From Rudaea sp. (lineage in GTDB: Bacteria; Pseudomonadota; Gammaproteobacteria; Xanthomonadales; Rhodanobacteraceae), in assembly GCA_025934455.1 (NCBI GenBank), contig JAICYA010000162.1, positions 1-5,404 of the forward strand: DNA of 5,404 bases, in the 5' to 3' direction. Made by a program: the position numbers and the translations under genes. The notes under the pieces were generated by a model. The model had not been told where the DNA came from. It saw only the letters and a program-made list of their open reading frames with translations, and did no database searches. Of this stretch, positions 4,785-5,404 are shown in pieces (within the stretch, counting starts at the first letter, position 1; each line of letters begins with the position of its first letter).

Positions 4785-5404
4785 ATGACCGCCCTATCCC
4801 ACCGCGACTTCGCGCTCGAACCCGAAAATGGCGAACGCCTGGCCAACCTGGCCGGTCCTTTCGACGAGCACTTGCGCCAGATCGAATTGCGCCTCGGCGT
4901 GGAGATCGCCAACCGTGGCAACGTGTTCCGCGTGAACGGCGATGCGGCGAAAGTGAAGCTCGCCGAGCGCGTGCTGCGCAACCTCTACGACGCCACCGAA
5001 TCGGAAACGCTGAGTGGCGCGCAGATCAATTTGCGCCTGTCCGAATCGGGCATCGATGCGTTGGAAGAAAAGTCCGACGAGGCGCAGGAAGTCGCGATCA
5101 AGGTCAAGCGCGGCACCATCCGCGGCCGCGGCGCGAACCAGCAGCGCTACCTGCACGCGGTTGCCACGCACGACATCAATTTCGGCATCGGCCCGGCCGG
5201 CACCGGCAAGACCTATCTCGCGGTCGCGATGGCGGTGGATGCGCTCAACGATTCGCGCGTGCAGCGCCTGATCCTGGTGCGTCCCGCGGTGGAAGCCGGC
5301 GAGAAGCTCGGCTTCCTGCCCGGCGACCTGACGCAAAAGGTCGATCCCTACCTGCGTCCACTCTACGACGCGCTGTACGAGATGATCGGCATCGACCGCG
5401 TGAC
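4785..5404 (+). CDS. phoH: PhoH/YbeZ family P-loop NTPase, 3' end outside the window
   Basis: The first 206 residues are visible, with no stop before the edge. An N-terminal domain (about 1-105; LRQIELRLGVEIANRGNVFR) resembles the KH-like nucleic-acid-binding part of YbeZ-type PhoH proteins. It is followed by the conserved IKVKRGTIRGRG linker and the ATPase core with Walker A GPAGTGKT (136-143). The family blocks LVRPAVEAGEKLGFLPGD (164-181) and DPYLRPLYDAL (187-197) follow. PhoH/YbeZ is a cytoplasmic ATPase that usually sits with the 16S rRNA maturation endonuclease gene ybeY and is linked to RNA metabolism. In many gammaproteobacteria miaB precedes it; here the divergent cytochrome operon does instead. 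ATG 4785 is chosen because no in-frame start lies closer upstream and homologues start the same way. Its SD is weak and no clear promoter is seen. It is functionally unrelated to the cytochromes. Confidence 0.93.
   Translation, partial: MTALSHRDFALEPENGERLANLAGPFDEHLRQIELRLGVEIANRGNVFRVNGDAAKVKLAERVLRNLYDATESETLSGAQINLRLSESGIDALEEKSDEAQEVAIKVKRGTIRGRGANQQRYLHAVATHDINFGIGPAGTGKTYLAVAMAVDALNDSRVQRLILVRPAVEAGEKLGFLPGDLTQKVDPYLRPLYDALYEMIGIDRV

Noticed and set aside
4794..5336. Minus-strand 180-codon open frame opposite phoH
   Set aside because: The plus strand here encodes a clear PhoH N-terminus and Walker A. The antisense product shows no recognisable features.
1..5404. CRISPR arrays, tRNA or rRNA genes, insertion sequences
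   Set aside because: No regularly spaced repeats, no tRNA-like cloverleaf or rRNA sequence, and no transposase frame or paired terminal repeats were seen.

Overview
The window holds a compact minus-strand operon for extracellular electron transfer. A divergent plus-strand phoH/ybeZ gene lies to its right, and the broken end of a cytochrome oxidase subunit II gene lies to its left. The DNA is GC-rich. The PhoH N-terminus (MTALSHRDFALEPENGERLA, then the Walker A motif GPAGTGKT) reads like the Xanthomonadales/Lysobacterales version (Gammaproteobacteria; Rhodanobacteraceae or Xanthomonadaceae type). This placement rests on recognition of one gene without a search, so it is tentative.

The operon reads from right to left. 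It contains a secreted monoheme class I cytochrome c (4642-4286), a periplasmic decaheme cytochrome of the DmsE/MtrA/MtoA/PioA family (4234-3263), a 795-residue MtrB/MtoB/PioB outer-membrane beta-barrel (3253-866), and an inner-membrane tetraheme NapC/NirT/CymA-type cytochrome (847-248). The genes are 51, 9 and 18 bases apart, each with a visible ribosome binding site, and the barrel's SD overlaps the stop codon of the decaheme gene. Together they supply one haem protein or conduit for each step across the envelope: a barrel with an embedded decaheme wire in the outer membrane, a small soluble carrier in the periplasm, and a quinone-linked tetraheme anchor in the inner membrane. There are 15 CxxCH haem sites in total (1+10+4). 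The set matches the neutrophilic iron-oxidiser Mto system (mtoD, mtoA, mtoB, cymA) in content, though not in order. No MtrC/OmcA-type surface cytochrome and no DmsAB reductase is present. The barrel has no N-terminal CxxC pair, a feature of metal-reducing MtrB. Inward electron flow (Fe(II) or another extracellular donor) is therefore the favoured but unproven direction.

The 142-base divergent region (4643-4784) carries a perfect FNR/Anr-type palindrome, TTGATcaggATCAA, at 4704-4717. It is well placed to activate the cytochrome operon under low oxygen. A second small palindrome lies near the predicted start of transcription.

At the left end, the last 60 codons in view (180-1, minus strand) encode the CuA-binding C-terminal segment of a cytochrome c oxidase subunit II. 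There is no room for the rest of that protein before the tetraheme gene, so it looks like a 5'-truncated remnant, perhaps marking an insertion junction.
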